A stretch of DNA of 64,000 nucleotides from Oxalobacteraceae bacterium. Its GTDB lineage: Bacteria > Pseudomonadota > Gammaproteobacteria > Burkholderiales > Burkholderiaceae_D. The stretch is from positions 1-64,000 of the forward strand of contig CANGJE010000001.1 in the NCBI GenBank assembly GCA_947454305.1, in the 5' to 3' direction. This document shows positions 20,871 through 32,368 of this stretch, piece by piece. Under the pieces are notes generated by a model. That model searched no databases. It saw nothing but the letters and a program-made list of their open reading frames with translations, and had not been told where the DNA came from. The position numbers and the translations under genes were made by a program. Each line of letters begins with the position of its first letter. The stretch's first letter is position 1.

Positions 20871-20898
20871 CGTCACTCTGGACTATTCCAGAGTGACG
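20871..20898. repeat. Perfect 12-bp inverted repeat CGTCACTCTGGA-CTAT-TCCAGAGTGACG
   Basis: Lies in the infB-rbfA intergenic region; no U tract on the transcribed strand. Confidence 0.9.
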
Positions 20899-20910
20899 CT
20901 GTGGTCCTAG

Positions 20911-23637
20911 TTACAGCGTACGAGCGACTTCTTGAACTTCGAAGACCTCGAGCTGATCGCCTTCTTTGATGTCGTTGTAGTTCTTCAGTGATAAGCCGCA
21001 CTCGAAGCCATTCTTAACTTCTTTGACGTCATCTTTAAAGCGCTTCAGTGAATCGAGTTCACCCGTCCAAATCACGACGTTATCACGCAGCAAACGTACA
21101 TGCGCGCCGCGCTTGACCATACCCTCGAGTACGTAGCAACCCGCAATTGCGCCGACTTTGCTGACCAAGAAGACTTGACGAATTTCGACCAAGCCCAACG
21201 CACTTTCGCGCTTCTCTGGCGAGAGCATGCCACCCATCGCAGCTTTGATCTCATCGATCGCATCGTAAATGATGTTGTAGTAGCGAATATCGATACCACT
21301 GGATTCAGCTAATTTACGCGCCGAGGCATCGGCACGCACGTTAAAGCCAATGATCACCGCTTTAGATGCCAACGCGAGGTTGACATCGGATTCACTAATG
21401 CCACCCACTGCAGCATGGACAACTTGCACACGCACTTCAGACGTCGACAATTTTTGCATCGATGCAACCAAGGCTTCTTGCGAACCTTGGACATCGGCTT
21501 TGATGATCAATGCCAGATTTTTGACTTCGCCTTCGCCCATTTGCTCGAACATATTTTCGAGTTTGGCGGCTTGTTGTTTGGCCAGCTTCACATCACGATA
21601 TTTACCTTGTCTAAACAAAGCAATCTCGCGTGCTTTACGTTCATCAGCCAATACCATCACTTCTTCACCGGCTGCAGGAACTTCAGTCAGACCTTGAATC
21701 TCTACCGGAATCGATGGACCCGCTTCATTGATCGGTTTACCGTTTTCATCCAACATGGCACGCACACGACCGTAAGAAGAACCAGCCAACACGATGTCGC
21801 CACGCTTCAATGTACCGGACTGAACCATGATGGTAGCAACCGGGCCACGACCTTTATCGAGTTTGGCTTCAATTACCAAGCCTTTAGCAGGTGTATCGAT
21901 CGATGCTTTGAGCTCGAGAATTTCGGCTTGCAGCAAGACGTTCTCTAGCAGTGTATCGATGCCTTCACCGGTCTTAGCTGATACCGCGATGAATGGCGAT
22001 TCACCACCGTACTCTTCAGGCACCACTTGTTCAGCAACCAATTCGGTTTTGACACGATCGGGATTTGATCCCGGCTTATCGATCTTGTTAATAGCAACAA
22101 CCAGTGGAACGCCAGCCGCTTTAGCATGGGCAATCGCTTCACGCGTTTGCGGCATAACTCCATCATCCGCAGCAACCACCAAAATAACGATGTCGGTCGC
22201 TTTAGCACCACGTGCACGCATAGCCGTAAACGCTTCGTGACCCGGTGTATCTAGGAAGGTGATCATGCCACGCGGAGTTTCGACGTGATAAGCACCAATG
22301 TGCTGAGTAATACCACCTGCTTCGCCGGACGCTACTTTAGCGCGACGTATGTAGTCGAGTAGCGAAGTTTTACCGTGATCGACGTGACCCATCACGGTAA
22401 CCACTGGTGCACGCGGCAGCATTTCAGCATCCGTGTGTTGCTCACCCACTTCTAACAAAGCTTCGGGATCATCCAACTTGGCTGCGTGGGCGACATGGCC
22501 CATCTCTTCAACCAAAATCATCGCAGTTTCTTGATCGAGCACCTGATTAATAGTGACCATCTGACCCAACTTCATCAACTGCTTAATCACTTCGGATGCC
22601 TTGACTGCCATCTTGTGTGCCAACTCAGCGACTGTGATGGTCTCGGGCACATGAACTTCGCGAACAACCGCTTCTGTCGGTTGTTGGAAATTAGTTTCGC
22701 GATCTTCGTTTTGTGTATTACGGCGGCCACGTGGACCTGCGCGCCAACCATCACGGCCACCACCGGCTGGTGCACCGCGTGTTTTTAAACCACCCGGGCT
22801 ACGTTTTTTAGCTTCATCCTGCCAAGTAGAAGAAACATTAGCTGACTTGATGGATTTCTTTTCGCCGGGCTTTTTCTCTTCTTTCTTTTCACCGGGCTTT
22901 TTCTCACCGGGTTTGTGTAGCGTGCCTTCAGCGCGTGGCGCTTCGGGTGCCTTAATGACTTTGCGCGGCGTGCTCATCATGGCTTTGATCTGCGCCACTT
23001 CATCAGCAACGGCTTTGCGTGCCTCTTCTGTTGCAACGACTCGCGCAGAACTTTCTTGTGCTATCCGTACTGCAGATTCTTGCTCGGCTGCAGCTTCGCC
23101 AGAGGCAGTTTGAGCAGTTGAAGTTGCTGCAGCTTCAGCAACAGCACTTGCACGCAAAGCTTCTTCTCGCTCGGCTTCTAGCTTTGCCAGGCGATCTTGT
23201 TTTTCGCGCAAATCAGCTTCTTGTCGCGCAATGAATTCAGCTTGACGACGCGCTTCTTCATCACGACGAGCTTGCTCAGCTTCGTCGATCACACTCGCAG
23301 TCTTGACGGGCTCAACTTCCTGCTCTGGCGTTTCGTCGCGCTTGACGAAGGTACGCTTCTTACGCACTTCTACTTGAATAGTGCGCGATTTACCGCTGGA
23401 ATCAGCCTGCTTGATTTCAGTCGTCTCTTTACGCGTAAGCGTGATTTTCTTTTTCTCACCATCCGCTGCGGCACCGTGGACCTTGCGCAAATGCCCTAAC
23501 AGCTTGTCCTTATCTTCCTTGGACAACTGGTCGTCGGTCGAACTTTTATCGACACCTGCAGCCTTAAGCTGCTTAAGCAGCAAGTCAGCCGGCATCTTAA
23601 GCTCGGTGGCAAATTGGGCTACGTTGTTACTTGCCAT
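20911..23637 (-). CDS. infB: Translation initiation factor IF-2
   Basis: [42 protein letters not shown], full IF-2 C-terminal domains, Lys/Glu-rich N-terminal linker. Confidence 0.98.
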   Translation of the reverse strand: MASNNVAQFATELKMPADLLLKQLKAAGVDKSSTDDQLSKEDKDKLLGHLRKVHGAAADGEKKKITLTRKETTEIKQADSSGKSRTIQVEVRKKRTFVKRDETPEQEVEPVKTASVIDEAEQARRDEEARRQAEFIARQEADLREKQDRLAKLEAEREEALRASAVAEAAATSTAQTASGEAAAEQESAVRIAQESSARVVATEEARKAVADEVAQIKAMMSTPRKVIKAPEAPRAEGTLHKPGEKKPGEKKEEKKPGEKKSIKSANVSSTWQDEAKKRSPGGLKTRGAPAGGGRDGWRAGPRGRRNTQNEDRETNFQQPTEAVVREVHVPETITVAELAHKMAVKASEVIKQLMKLGQMVTINQVLDQETAMILVEEMGHVAHAAKLDDPEALLEVGEQHTDAEMLPRAPVVTVMGHVDHGKTSLLDYIRRAKVASGEAGGITQHIGAYHVETPRGMITFLDTPGHEAFTAMRARGAKATDIVILVVAADDGVMPQTREAIAHAKAAGVPLVVAINKIDKPGSNPDRVKTELVAEQVVPEEYGGESPFIAVSAKTGEGIDTLLENVLLQAEILELKASIDTPAKGLVIEAKLDKGRGPVATIMVQSGTLKRGDIVLAGSSYGRVRAMLDENGKPINEAGPSIPVEIQGLTEVPAAGEEVMVLADERKAREIALFRQGKYRDVKLAKQQAAKLENMFEQMGEGEVKNLALIIKADVQGSQEALVASMQKLSTSEVRVQVVHAAVGGISESDVNLALASKAVIIGFNVRADASARKLAESSGIDIRYYNIIYDAIDEIKAAMGGMLSPEKRESALGLVEIRQVFLVSKVGAIAGCYVLEGMVKRGAHVRLLRDNVVIWTGELDSLKRFKDDVKEVKNGFECGLSLKNYNDIKEGDQLEVFEVQEVARTL

Positions 23638-23685
23638 TCAGTCCTCTTTTCTAATCACGCTTTTGGATGGTGTTGGGGCTGGCAC

Positions 23686-25245
23686 TTACTTGCTTTCGGC
23701 AAGACTCCAGACACGCGATTGCAGCTCTTTTGCACGATCGTCATACTTTCCATCGATCAGCCGCATTTCATCGTCCGTCACATCCTTAAATTCTTCATCG
23801 ATTAACTGACGCGCACGCTCTGTAGGCAAGGCGAGAATGGCACCAAACTCGTCATAAGCGAGGCCCGCAAATGCATCGATTGTCTTCACTCCAACCAGAC
23901 CCAATTTGCCGGCAATCATACGATCCATGCCTTCCAGATTGAGCAACGCATCATCCATTCCCTCAAGACCTTCTTCAGAAGCAATCGCCTCAGTTACCAG
24001 CGCATCACGTGCGCGATTACGCAATTCGTTGATGGTTTCTTCGTCGAATGCTTCGATGTCGAGCATTTCAGAAATAGGAACGTACGCAATTTCTTCCAAG
24101 GTAGAAAATCCCTCTTGCGCAAGAATGTCCGCTACTTCTTCATCAACATCTAATTTTTCAACGAACAGATTACGAATGACCGCTGTCTCTGAGGCCACTT
24201 TGTCAGCCGACTCTTCTGCCGTCATGATGTTGATCTGCCAGCCAGTGAGTTCGCTAGCTAAACGCACATTTTGACCACCGCGGCCAATTGCGATAGCCAG
24301 ATTTTCTTCATCGACCACCACATCCATCGCGTGCTTATCTTCATCAACCACAATCGAAGACACATTTGCGGGAGCGAGTGCACCAATCACAAACTGCGCA
24401 GGATCATCGGACCACAACACGATATCAACACGCTCGCCGCCCAATTCACCTGTCACGCTTTGCACGCGGGATCCACGCATACCAACGCAGGTTCCAATCG
24501 GATCAATACGTTTGTCGGCTGTGTACACGGCAATTTTCGCGCGCACACCAGGATCACGGGCAGCTGATTTGATCAGCAGTAGACCTTGCTCAATTTCAGG
24601 CACTTCAAGTTCAAACAGCTTGGCGATGAAGTCCGGAGCAGTGCGAGACAAAATAACTTGCGGGCCACGTGCATTACGATCAATGCGTAAAATATAGGCG
24701 CGTACACGATCACCAATGCGCAGATTCTCTTTAGGAATCATCTGATCGCGCGGTAGACGTGCTTCGATCTTGCCTGATTCGACGATGGCATCGCCACGCT
24801 CCATGCGTTTGATGATGCCAGTCACTAACGAATCGCCGCGATCTAGAAAATCCGACAGAATTTGTTCGCGCTCTGCATCACGAATGCGCTGCAAAACCAC
24901 TTGCTTAGTATCCTGCGCAAAGCGACGACCGAACTCGACAGACTCAATCGGTTCTTCTATATGATCATCAACTTCAATGTCATCAATCTGTTCTTTAGCT
25001 TCAAAGAGCAAGATTTCTTGATCAGGCAATTGAAGGCCCGCTTCATCGGGCACTACGTGCCAACGCTGAAAGGTTTCAAACTCACCCGTCTCACGATCGA
25101 TCGCAACGCGAATATCGACGTCTCCCTGATAACGTTTTTTGGTAGCCTGTGCAAGCGCATGCTCTAAGGCGCCAAAGACAACTTCTTTGTCCACATTTTT
25201 TTCGCGCGCCAGCGCATCGACCAGCATCAAAATTTCGCGACTCAT
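23686..25245 (-). CDS. nusA: Transcription termination/antitermination factor NusA
   Basis: [38 protein letters not shown]1/KH regions ([14 protein letters not shown]-like), C-terminal acidic repeats. Confidence 0.97.
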   Translation of the reverse strand: MSREILMLVDALAREKNVDKEVVFGALEHALAQATKKRYQGDVDIRVAIDRETGEFETFQRWHVVPDEAGLQLPDQEILLFEAKEQIDDIEVDDHIEEPIESVEFGRRFAQDTKQVVLQRIRDAEREQILSDFLDRGDSLVTGIIKRMERGDAIVESGKIEARLPRDQMIPKENLRIGDRVRAYILRIDRNARGPQVILSRTAPDFIAKLFELEVPEIEQGLLLIKSAARDPGVRAKIAVYTADKRIDPIGTCVGMRGSRVQSVTGELGGERVDIVLWSDDPAQFVIGALAPANVSSIVVDEDKHAMDVVVDEENLAIAIGRGGQNVRLASELTGWQINIMTAEESADKVASETAVIRNLFVEKLDVDEEVADILAQEGFSTLEEIAYVPISEMLDIEAFDEETINELRNRARDALVTEAIASEEGLEGMDDALLNLEGMDRMIAGKLGLVGVKTIDAFAGLAYDEFGAILALPTERARQLIDEEFKDVTDDEMRLIDGKYDDRAKELQSRVWSLAESK

Positions 25246-25718
25246 TTACGACTCCTGAAATCCACTTTCGGCACCAACCGTGCCTTGTCCACTTCTGCCA
25301 GCGAAAACTCCAACATCGCAGGCCCTTCATTTCCTTCGAATTCAAGCCTGAGAGTTTCTCCATCAGGTTCATGCAACAAACCCTGAAAGGATTTGCGATT
25401 TGCCGCACTCGGCATAGGCATTCTTAATTTGACTGTGGCTTCGTGCCCGACAAATCGAACGTAATCTTCAAATTTCTTCAGTGGCCGATCTAGCCCAGGC
25501 GAAGACACTTCCAAACGCTCATAGTTCGCGTTTTCTACGGTGAGCACATGCAGCAACTGGTGAGTGACTTTTTCACAATCTTCCACCGTGACTGCGCGCT
25601 CTTCTTCAACGGGTACATCGATATATACCCTCAGCAAGCCACGCGCGGCCTGCTCGAAATCTACTAACTCGTAGCCCAAGCCAGTAACTGTCTTTTCAAT
25701 TAATGCTGATAAAACCAA
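25242..25718 (-). CDS. rimP: Ribosome maturation factor RimP
   Basis: [48 protein letters not shown]. Probable TTG start at 25718 preceded by AGGAG; the supplied ORF starts at GTG 25760. Confidence 0.93.
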   Translation of the reverse strand: MVLSALIEKTVTGLGYELVDFEQAARGLLRVYIDVPVEEERAVTVEDCEKVTHQLLHVLTVENANYERLEVSSPGLDRPLKKFEDYVRFVGHEATVKLRMPMPSAANRKSFQGLLHEPDGETLRLEFEGNEGPAMLEFSLAEVDKARLVPKVDFRSRK

Positions 25719-25772
25719 ACCGCGCTCCTGCTGAGCTTCACAACCCAAAAATTGAATCACAAACTTTTCGGG

Positions 25773-25797
25773 AAAAAAAAAATGGGCATCTGCCCAT
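25773..25797 (-). terminator. Intrinsic terminator/attenuator in the rimP leader
   Basis: ATGGGCA-GA-TGCCCAT followed on the minus strand by about 10 T. Confidence 0.85.
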
Positions 25798-25883
25798 CTT
25801 TCTTGCTCTGCACTCTATCAACGTGTTATCAGCTATGAAAGCTGAACCGCACGCAGAGTCACAGAGACTTTGTTAAGTCCCTG

Positions 25884-25912
25884 ATTATAGGCGATAAGCG
25901 GCTACGCTGCAA
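25884..25912 (-). promoter_or_regulatory. Sigma-70-type promoter of the rimP operon
   Basis: Minus strand TTGCAG-N17-TATAAT. Confidence 0.75.
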
Positions 25913-25950
25913 TGCAAATGCCACTCATAAAAATTATTAAAAAGGGAATG

Positions 25951-27462
25951 TTAGCCGCGTGAACGACGACGCCCGGGCGTTCCAGTGCCAAAGCGATCGC
26001 TGGCCCACTGTCCCGTTCCGCCATTCGAGCGGCGCTGACCGTCCTGCGGTCTGCCCTGACGGTTGCCATTACCCGTTGTCGGAAATCCAAGCGCTGTTTG
26101 CAAAGGATCGGGTTGGCGCGGCTTGTTGGGAGGACGCTTGCCATTTTGAACACCATTCCCATTGCGCTGAGCTGATCCATGAACAGGCTTAGCACCACCA
26201 TGATTCCCATGCGGTTTGCCCGGACCTTGGCGATTAGGTGATTTTTCAAGACCGCTGGCGGTCAGCAACTGCCTCACAGTGTGCTCATCCATTTCTTGCC
26301 AACGTCCGCGACGAAGCGCGGAGGGCAATGTCAGCGTGCCGTAGCGAGTACGGATCAAACGCGACACCGTCAAACCAATGGCTTCAAACATACGGCGCAC
26401 CTCACGGTTGCGGCCTTCAGAAATAGTCACTCGATACCAACGATTAGCGCCTTCACCACCGCCATCAGCAATCTTGTTGAACTGCGCCGGACCATCATCA
26501 AGCTCTACTCCTGAGAGTAATTTTTGACGCATACCCTCTTCCAGCTCACCCAGTGTGCGAACAGCGTACTCACGCTCAATGCCGTAACGTGGATGCATTA
26601 ATCGATTAGCGAGATCACCCGACGTCGTAAACAACAATAGACCTTCGGTATTGAAATCTAATCGACCCACCGCTAACCATTTACTAGCCTTGATATTAGG
26701 AAGACGATCAAACACGGTCGCACGACCTTCGGGATCACTGGTACTAACAATTTCTCCCGCCTGCTTGTGATAAATCAGAACACGTGGTGGCTTAGTACTT
26801 ACTTTGCGCTGAACAGGTTTGCCATTAATACGCACCAGATCGGTAGGCAGAATGCGCTGACCGATATGTGCAGGCTCTCCATTGACTGAGACGCGTCCCG
26901 CGATGATGAGCTCCTCCATATCGCGCCGTGAACCCATACCTGCTTCCGCCAACACTTTGTGCAATTTTGGCGCGTCATCATCGGCTGTTAAATCACGCCG
27001 CACAGGTTTTTGATTACGCGACGACGAACGTGGCCCGGCTTCATCACTTGCAACTGGCGTATCGTAGGCATCGGAGGTAACAAAACTAAAAATTGCGTCT
27101 GCATCAACCGGCGCAGGACGTGCATGAGGCTTACGTGGACCCTGACGATCAGCAGGACCCGGGCGTGGACCTTGTCTATTTTTTTGCGGATGCCTTTGCG
27201 GATCCTTGTTATCTTTAAATTTTTGTTCCCGACCTTCTCGCGCACCGCCCACATGCTTAGTCGTATCGCCAGCACCATCGGCAGAACGATCACCACCTCT
27301 GGAACGCCTCAGCGATCGTGGGCCTCTGACACCTCGATGAGGTGGTTTGTGCTCACTATCGCGCGGTTTTTCTACCGCTTCTGCCTGCGGCCGCTCCGAA
27401 TCCGATCCGGAATCAACGGCGTTCAACGCAGCTGGCGTATCAGTGGGATTGTGGGCTGTCAT
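25951..27462 (-). CDS. rluB: 23S rRNA pseudouridine synthase RluB-like, with basic low-complexity extensions
   Basis: S4 domain [72 protein letters not shown]; start at [11 protein letters not shown]. Confidence 0.92.
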   Translation of the reverse strand: MTAHNPTDTPAALNAVDSGSDSERPQAEAVEKPRDSEHKPPHRGVRGPRSLRRSRGGDRSADGAGDTTKHVGGAREGREQKFKDNKDPQRHPQKNRQGPRPGPADRQGPRKPHARPAPVDADAIFSFVTSDAYDTPVASDEAGPRSSSRNQKPVRRDLTADDDAPKLHKVLAEAGMGSRRDMEELIIAGRVSVNGEPAHIGQRILPTDLVRINGKPVQRKVSTKPPRVLIYHKQAGEIVSTSDPEGRATVFDRLPNIKASKWLAVGRLDFNTEGLLLFTTSGDLANRLMHPRYGIEREYAVRTLGELEEGMRQKLLSGVELDDGPAQFNKIADGGGEGANRWYRVTISEGRNREVRRMFEAIGLTVSRLIRTRYGTLTLPSALRRGRWQEMDEHTVRQLLTASGLEKSPNRQGPGKPHGNHGGAKPVHGSAQRNGNGVQNGKRPPNKPRQPDPLQTALGFPTTGNGNRQGRPQDGQRRSNGGTGQWASDRFGTGTPGRRRSRG

Positions 27463-28228
27463 TGTCAGATTCGGTGTGTGGTTTATCTTCGGTTGTACTA
27501 GACGTTTGGGAGTGCTCTTCGTTACTTTCATCTTCCGCAGGCTCTGCATCATCAACCTGATGCACACTTACTACGTGCGCAGCTTGATCATCACTGCCTG
27601 CAGCATCGACGAATTCAATCGATGCCTGATTCAATGAAGCTTCCAAGTTTTGTTCTAACGCTTGCATCGCTGCAGTCGCCTCATTGCCTTCACCACCGAC
27701 AGCTTGTAGCGGTGGTAACTCCTCCAGCGAAGACAATCCCAAGTCATCAAGGAATTGTTTAGTGGTCGCCAGTAACGCAGGCCTTCCAGGCACATCACGA
27801 TGTCCAATCACATCAACCCAGCCGCGGTCTTCTAACAACTTGATGGTCTGAGAATTGACGGCCACACCGCGAATATCTTCGATATCGCCGCGAGTGACTG
27901 GCTGTCGATAAGCAATAATGGCCAATGTCTCCAGCGTAGCTCGTGTGTACTTAGGTGGCTTATCCGGATTCAGTCGATCAAGAAAAGGTTTCATTTCCGG
28001 ACGACTTTGAAAGCGCCAGCCGGTAGAAAGCATGACGAGCTCAACTCCGCGCTCGGACCAATCTTGCGCTAATTCTTCTAAAAGTGATTTGATGGTCTCG
28101 GTATCGAGCGTCGATTCTGCCTCCTCGACGGGCCCGGCAAATAACTTTTTCAGATCGTTAATGGAAAGCGCCTCGTGAGTGCATAACAGCACTGTCTCGA
28201 GGACTTTTTTCGCCTCTTGGGTATTCAT
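27440..28228 (-). CDS. scpB: Segregation and condensation protein B
   Basis: [95 protein letters not shown]. Confidence 0.95.
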   Translation of the reverse strand: MNTQEAKKVLETVLLCTHEALSINDLKKLFAGPVEEAESTLDTETIKSLLEELAQDWSERGVELVMLSTGWRFQSRPEMKPFLDRLNPDKPPKYTRATLETLAIIAYRQPVTRGDIEDIRGVAVNSQTIKLLEDRGWVDVIGHRDVPGRPALLATTKQFLDDLGLSSLEELPPLQAVGGEGNEATAAMQALEQNLEASLNQASIEFVDAAGSDDQAAHVVSVHQVDDAEPAEDESNEEHSQTSSTTEDKPHTESDNDSPQSH

Positions 28229-28591
28229 CTGCGGTTCTTGCAGTTAGGTTGGTAGCAATGGAATGCAATTATTCAAGGCCCATGCAAATCGAGCTGCGAT
28301 GGGAACAGAAATATCGGTGGTGCTATAACGCCAGCGCCCGAGAATTATGCTTTTTGGTGGGCGAGTAACGTGGGCTAGGCCGTATGACTAGTGGGACGCG
28401 TGGCAGATAGTCCCGAAAAAGGAACAAAGCCGCGTCAAGCCAAGTTGGCCGGATTATAGGGCACTTCCTGGCGCTTGTCATCGCCTGAAATAGTAGACTT
28501 GCCCCAAGGCCCCACAGCTTGCGTATATGAAAGCCATGATTTGCAACGGCGCTTGAATAGAATTCACCCTGTTATTCAAGGCGATCGCCGC

Positions 28592-28625
28592 ACAAAAAAC
28601 AAAGCCCGGTTGAATTAACCGGGCC
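28592..28625 (-). terminator. Intrinsic terminator downstream of tRNA-fMet
   Basis: GCCCGGTT-GAATT-AACCGGGC hairpin followed on the minus strand by a T-rich stretch. Confidence 0.75.
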
Positions 28626-28633
28626 CTGATAAC

Positions 28634-28710
<77 letters not shown>

Positions 28711-28723
28711 TCTGAGGGACTGA

Positions 28724-28752
28724 AATATACAGCGTATGGTCAAAGTTTGCAA
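28724..28752 (-). promoter_or_regulatory. Promoter of tRNA-fMet
   Basis: Minus strand TTGCAA-N17-TATATT about 14 bp upstream of the tRNA. Confidence 0.65.
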
Positions 28753-28845
28753 TCTTTGATACTGAACTGACATTCGCCGTTCGAGTGCTACACTGGTCGC
28801 AAAGGCCTTGCCTCGTGCATTAGCAAACTCACCAAACACTTTGCA

Positions 28846-29412
28846 ATGAAATTTTGCTCGAACTGCGGAAACACTGTTTCACTTCAAATACCACCCGACG
28901 ATAATCGTTTGCGGCACGTATGCGAACAGTGCAGTACTGTTCACTATCAAAACCCCAAGATGGTTGTTGGAAGTATCCCTTTTTGGGATCACGACGGTGA
29001 ACAAAAAATTTTGCTGTGTCGACGCGCTATCGAGCCTCGACTCGGCTATTGGACGTTACCCGCTGGGTTCATGGAAAACAATGAAACCACCTCTGAAGCA
29101 GCCGCGCGTGAAACGCTGGAGGAAGCCGGCGCAAACATAGAGATGGAAGCGCTTTACACTATGCTGAATGTACCTCACGTACATCAGGTACATCTGTTTT
29201 ACCGCGCACGTTTATTAGATCTGAACTTTTCGGCTGGCACTGAAAGCCTGGAAGTAAAACTTTTTTCAGAATCAGACATACCGTGGGAAGACATCGCCTT
29301 CCCAACGGTATCGAAAACCTTAAAACTTTTCTTCGCCGATCTCGCTTCTCACAAAAATCCGCAATCGTTTGGATTTCACTCTTTCGATATACGCAAATCG
29401 ATTACAGCGTAA
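28846..29412 (+). CDS. NUDIX hydrolase with N-terminal zinc ribbon
   Basis: CSNCG...CEQC zinc ribbon; NUDIX box GFMENNETTSEAAARETLEEAGA. Confidence 0.92.
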   Translation: MKFCSNCGNTVSLQIPPDDNRLRHVCEQCSTVHYQNPKMVVGSIPFWDHDGEQKILLCRRAIEPRLGYWTLPAGFMENNETTSEAAARETLEEAGANIEMEALYTMLNVPHVHQVHLFYRARLLDLNFSAGTESLEVKLFSESDIPWEDIAFPTVSKTLKLFFADLASHKNPQSFGFHSFDIRKSITA

Positions 29413-29425
29413 AAATCAATCGCTA

Positions 29426-30628
29426 TCACCAACTCACTTCACGTTCTGGTGTGGCTGTAATTTTGTGTATAGATAGATCTGCACCCTCGTACTCTTCTTC
29501 AGGATCAAGTCGAATACCGACAGTTTTCTTAAGCACCCCGTAAATAAGAAAGCCTCCTAACGATGCAATGACGATACCCAGCAAGGTACCGAACACTTGC
29601 GACATCAGTGACACACCACCCATTCCGCCCAAAGACTGCAAACCAAAAATACCAGCGGCGATTCCGCCCCATGCGCCACATAAACCATGCAAAGGCCAGA
29701 CACCCAACACATCATCAATCTTCCAGCGGTTTTGAGTCAGCGTAAATAACCAAACAAAAATGAAACCTGCAATACCACCGGTGACCAACGCCCCCAAGGG
29801 ATGCATCAAATCTGAACCTGCGCACACTGCGACTAAACCAGCGAGAGGGCCGTTGTAAGCAAAGCCTGGATCATTCTTGCCCATCACAACCGCGACCAAA
29901 GTACCGCCTACCATAGCCATCAGCGAATTCATCGCAACCAAGCCATTCATCTTGTCGAGAGTCTGCGCGCTCATGACATTAAAGCCAAACCAACCCACAG
30001 CTAATATCCACGCACCGAGTGCCAAAAATGGAATGCTCGAAGGTGGATGAGCAGCGACTGCACCATCACCGGAATAACGTCCTCGACGTGAACCTAACAA
30101 AATGACAGCCGGTAACGCCGCCCAACCGCCAACGGCATGAACTACCACTGAGCCTGCAAAATCATGAAAGGCAAAACCAAAATTTGATTCAAGCCAAGGC
30201 TGAATTCCAAAACGCTGGTTCCATGCAATACCTTCAAAAAATGGATACACCAGACCGACTAGCAATGCGGTAGCTACCAGTTGTGGATGAAAGCGAGCAC
30301 GCTCCGCGATGCCACCCGAAATAATTGCTGGAATAGCCGCTGCGAATGTCAGCAAGAAAAAGAACTTCACCATTTCAAAGCCGCTCTTAGCAGAAAGCTC
30401 CTCGGCACCAACAAAAAAATGCACACCGTAGGCGATGTAATAACCCACAAAAAAATAAGCCATGGTGGAAACCGCAAAATCCACTAATATTTTCACCAGC
30501 GCATTGACTTGGTTTTTTTTGCGAACCGTGCCTAGCTCCAGAAAGGCGAACCCTGCATGCATGGCAAGGATCATGATGGCGCCTAAGAGGATAAAAAGCG
30601 TGTCGGCGCCGCTGTGGAATGCATCCAT
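29426..30628 (-). CDS. amt: Ammonium transporter
   Basis: LGAIMILAMHAGFAFLELGTVRKKNQVNALVK, DFAGSVVVHAVGGWAAL, HGLCGAWGGIAAGIF. Confidence 0.95.
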   Translation of the reverse strand: MDAFHSGADTLFILLGAIMILAMHAGFAFLELGTVRKKNQVNALVKILVDFAVSTMAYFFVGYYIAYGVHFFVGAEELSAKSGFEMVKFFFLLTFAAAIPAIISGGIAERARFHPQLVATALLVGLVYPFFEGIAWNQRFGIQPWLESNFGFAFHDFAGSVVVHAVGGWAALPAVILLGSRRGRYSGDGAVAAHPPSSIPFLALGAWILAVGWFGFNVMSAQTLDKMNGLVAMNSLMAMVGGTLVAVVMGKNDPGFAYNGPLAGLVAVCAGSDLMHPLGALVTGGIAGFIFVWLFTLTQNRWKIDDVLGVWPLHGLCGAWGGIAAGIFGLQSLGGMGGVSLMSQVFGTLLGIVIASLGGFLIYGVLKKTVGIRLDPEEEYEGADLSIHKITATPEREVSW

Positions 30629-30676
30629 GACTACTCCCTAATAAGGTGCAAAAATAATTATTGGAGCGTCTCTATC

Positions 30677-30692
30677 AGCAATTTTCGTTCCA
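30677..30692 (-). promoter_or_regulatory. Sigma-54 promoter of amt
   Basis: Minus strand TGGAACGAAAATTGCT; GG-N10-GC, close to TGGCACG-N4-TTGCW. Confidence 0.8.
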
Positions 30693-30773
30693 TTTTGGTG
30701 CTGCATAGCAAAAATTTTAACCCCTTGAAATAAATGATTTTATTTTTATCTGCTTTTTCCCTAGATAAGATAT

Positions 30774-30790
30774 CGCACATAATTAGTGCG
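30774..30790. promoter_or_regulatory. Candidate NtrC enhancer site
   Basis: CGCAC-ATAATTA-GTGCG, a GCAC-N7-GTGC palindrome about 110 bp upstream of the predicted amt transcription start. Confidence 0.65.
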
Positions 30791-30817
30791 AAATAGATAC
30801 CTAAATTGGTGAGCTAG

Positions 30818-31624
30818 ATGATCCCTTGGTTGGAACCTGACACACCATTTCCTGATACCGATCAGGCGTTAACCGAAGCCGACGGCGCACCGGGTTTATT
30901 GGCTGCCGGCGCCGATCTATCCCCGAATCGGCTGCTAGATGCCTATAAAAACGGCATCTTTCCGTGGTTTTCTGATAACCAGCCCGTACTTTGGTGGAGT
31001 ACTGATCCACGAATGGTGCTGCAGATCGACGACTTTCGCATCTCGCGCAGCCTAGCAAAAACACTAAAAAAAATTGATCGCAGTATGCGAGACGGTGGGC
31101 AGTGGACACTGCGTTTTGATTCTGCTTTTCACGATGTCATTCATGCGTGCGCGCAGCCGCGCGATGGTAGCGATGGGACCTGGATATCGAATCAAATCAT
31201 CGAAGGCTATTGCGCATTGCACAAGATGGGTCATGCCCATTCATCAGAGCTGTGGTTTGATAACCATCTTGTAGCTGGGGCATATGGTGTCAGCATAGGG
31301 AAAATGTTTTATGGTGAGTCTATGTTTGCGCTCGTGCCAGACGGGTCCAAGGTCGCGCTCGCTTATCTAGTTAATTTTTTACGTCACCATGGAGTGAAGA
31401 TGATTGACTGCCAGCAGGAAACGTCTCATCTCGCCTCGCTAGGTGCCAAACCAATTCGGCGCGCAGAATTCATTGCGCTAATGAAAACAGCGATTTCTGA
31501 GCCCGATATACAGAATTGGCGGCCTAGACAACTGTTTGCAGAAGGACCGCACGACAAAAGCGCAAGCTTCAGTGTAGGATTAAGCTCAATCCCAACAACC
31601 ACACAGCCAGAAGAGACTCCATGA
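30818..31624 (+). CDS. aat: Leucyl/phenylalanyl-tRNA-protein transferase
   Basis: [77 protein letters not shown]. Confidence 0.96.
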   Translation: MIPWLEPDTPFPDTDQALTEADGAPGLLAAGADLSPNRLLDAYKNGIFPWFSDNQPVLWWSTDPRMVLQIDDFRISRSLAKTLKKIDRSMRDGGQWTLRFDSAFHDVIHACAQPRDGSDGTWISNQIIEGYCALHKMGHAHSSELWFDNHLVAGAYGVSIGKMFYGESMFALVPDGSKVALAYLVNFLRHHGVKMIDCQQETSHLASLGAKPIRRAEFIALMKTAISEPDIQNWRPRQLFAEGPHDKSASFSVGLSSIPTTTQPEETP

Positions 31625-32343
31625 CGCACCTGAAGGACCTGCCCTTCTCGACGCTACAGTTCTACGCGACGGCACCCTACCCGTGCAGCTATCTTGAAAG
31701 CCGTCAAGCGCGCTCTCAAGTTGCTACTCCTTCGCATCTCATCAATGCTGATGTGTATTCAGAGCTGGTCAAAAATGGTTTTCGTCGCAGTGGAATTTTT
31801 ACTTATCGTCCTTACTGCGATGGCTGTCAGGCGTGCACGCCCGTGCGAGTCAATGTTGATCAATTCGTCGCCAATCGCAGTCAGCGTCGCGCTTGGAAGC
31901 AGCATCAGTTATTGACTACCGGCGTTTCGAAACTCGCTTATGTGCAAGAGCATTACGAACTCTATCTTCGTTATCAATCAGCTCGCCACGCCGGCGGTGG
32001 CATGGATCAAGATAGTCGTGATCAATACGCGCAATTTTTATTGCAAAGTAAAGTCAATACACGCTTAGTCGAATTCCGTGAGCCTGATGGCCAGCTGCGC
32101 ATGGTAAGCATCATCGATGTGCTAGATGATGGCTTATCGTCGGTCTATACCTTCTTTGATCCTGATGAAGAACGTGCCAGCTTCGGTACTTACAACGTGT
32201 TGTGGCAAATTGAACAGGCGCGTCAATTAGGTATTTCGTATGTCTATCTAGGCTACTGGATATCGCAAAGCGAAAAAATGGCCTACAAAACAAATTTCAA
32301 ACCCATCGAAGCTTTACGCAAGGGTCGGTGGGAAGCACTCTGA
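31621..32343 (+). CDS. bpt: Aspartate/glutamate leucyltransferase (Ate1-like, Bpt)
   Basis: [68 protein letters not shown] overlap with aat. Confidence 0.93.
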   Translation: MTHLKDLPFSTLQFYATAPYPCSYLESRQARSQVATPSHLINADVYSELVKNGFRRSGIFTYRPYCDGCQACTPVRVNVDQFVANRSQRRAWKQHQLLTTGVSKLAYVQEHYELYLRYQSARHAGGGMDQDSRDQYAQFLLQSKVNTRLVEFREPDGQLRMVSIIDVLDDGLSSVYTFFDPDEERASFGTYNVLWQIEQARQLGISYVYLGYWISQSEKMAYKTNFKPIEALRKGRWEAL

Positions 32344-32368
32344 GCAAATAAGCGGTCAAAGGTAAAAT

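Noticed and set aside
21415-21948. 177-aa plus-strand ORF
   Set aside because: Lies fully antisense to infB, with no family signal; typical shadow ORF.
27010-27501. 163-aa plus-strand ORF
   Set aside because: Antisense to the low-complexity N-terminus of rluB; Arg/Thr-rich shadow translation.
30646-30702. GCACCAAAATGGAAC as a second NtrC site
   Set aside because: It overlaps the -24 element itself and one half is degenerate; the similarity is probably incidental.
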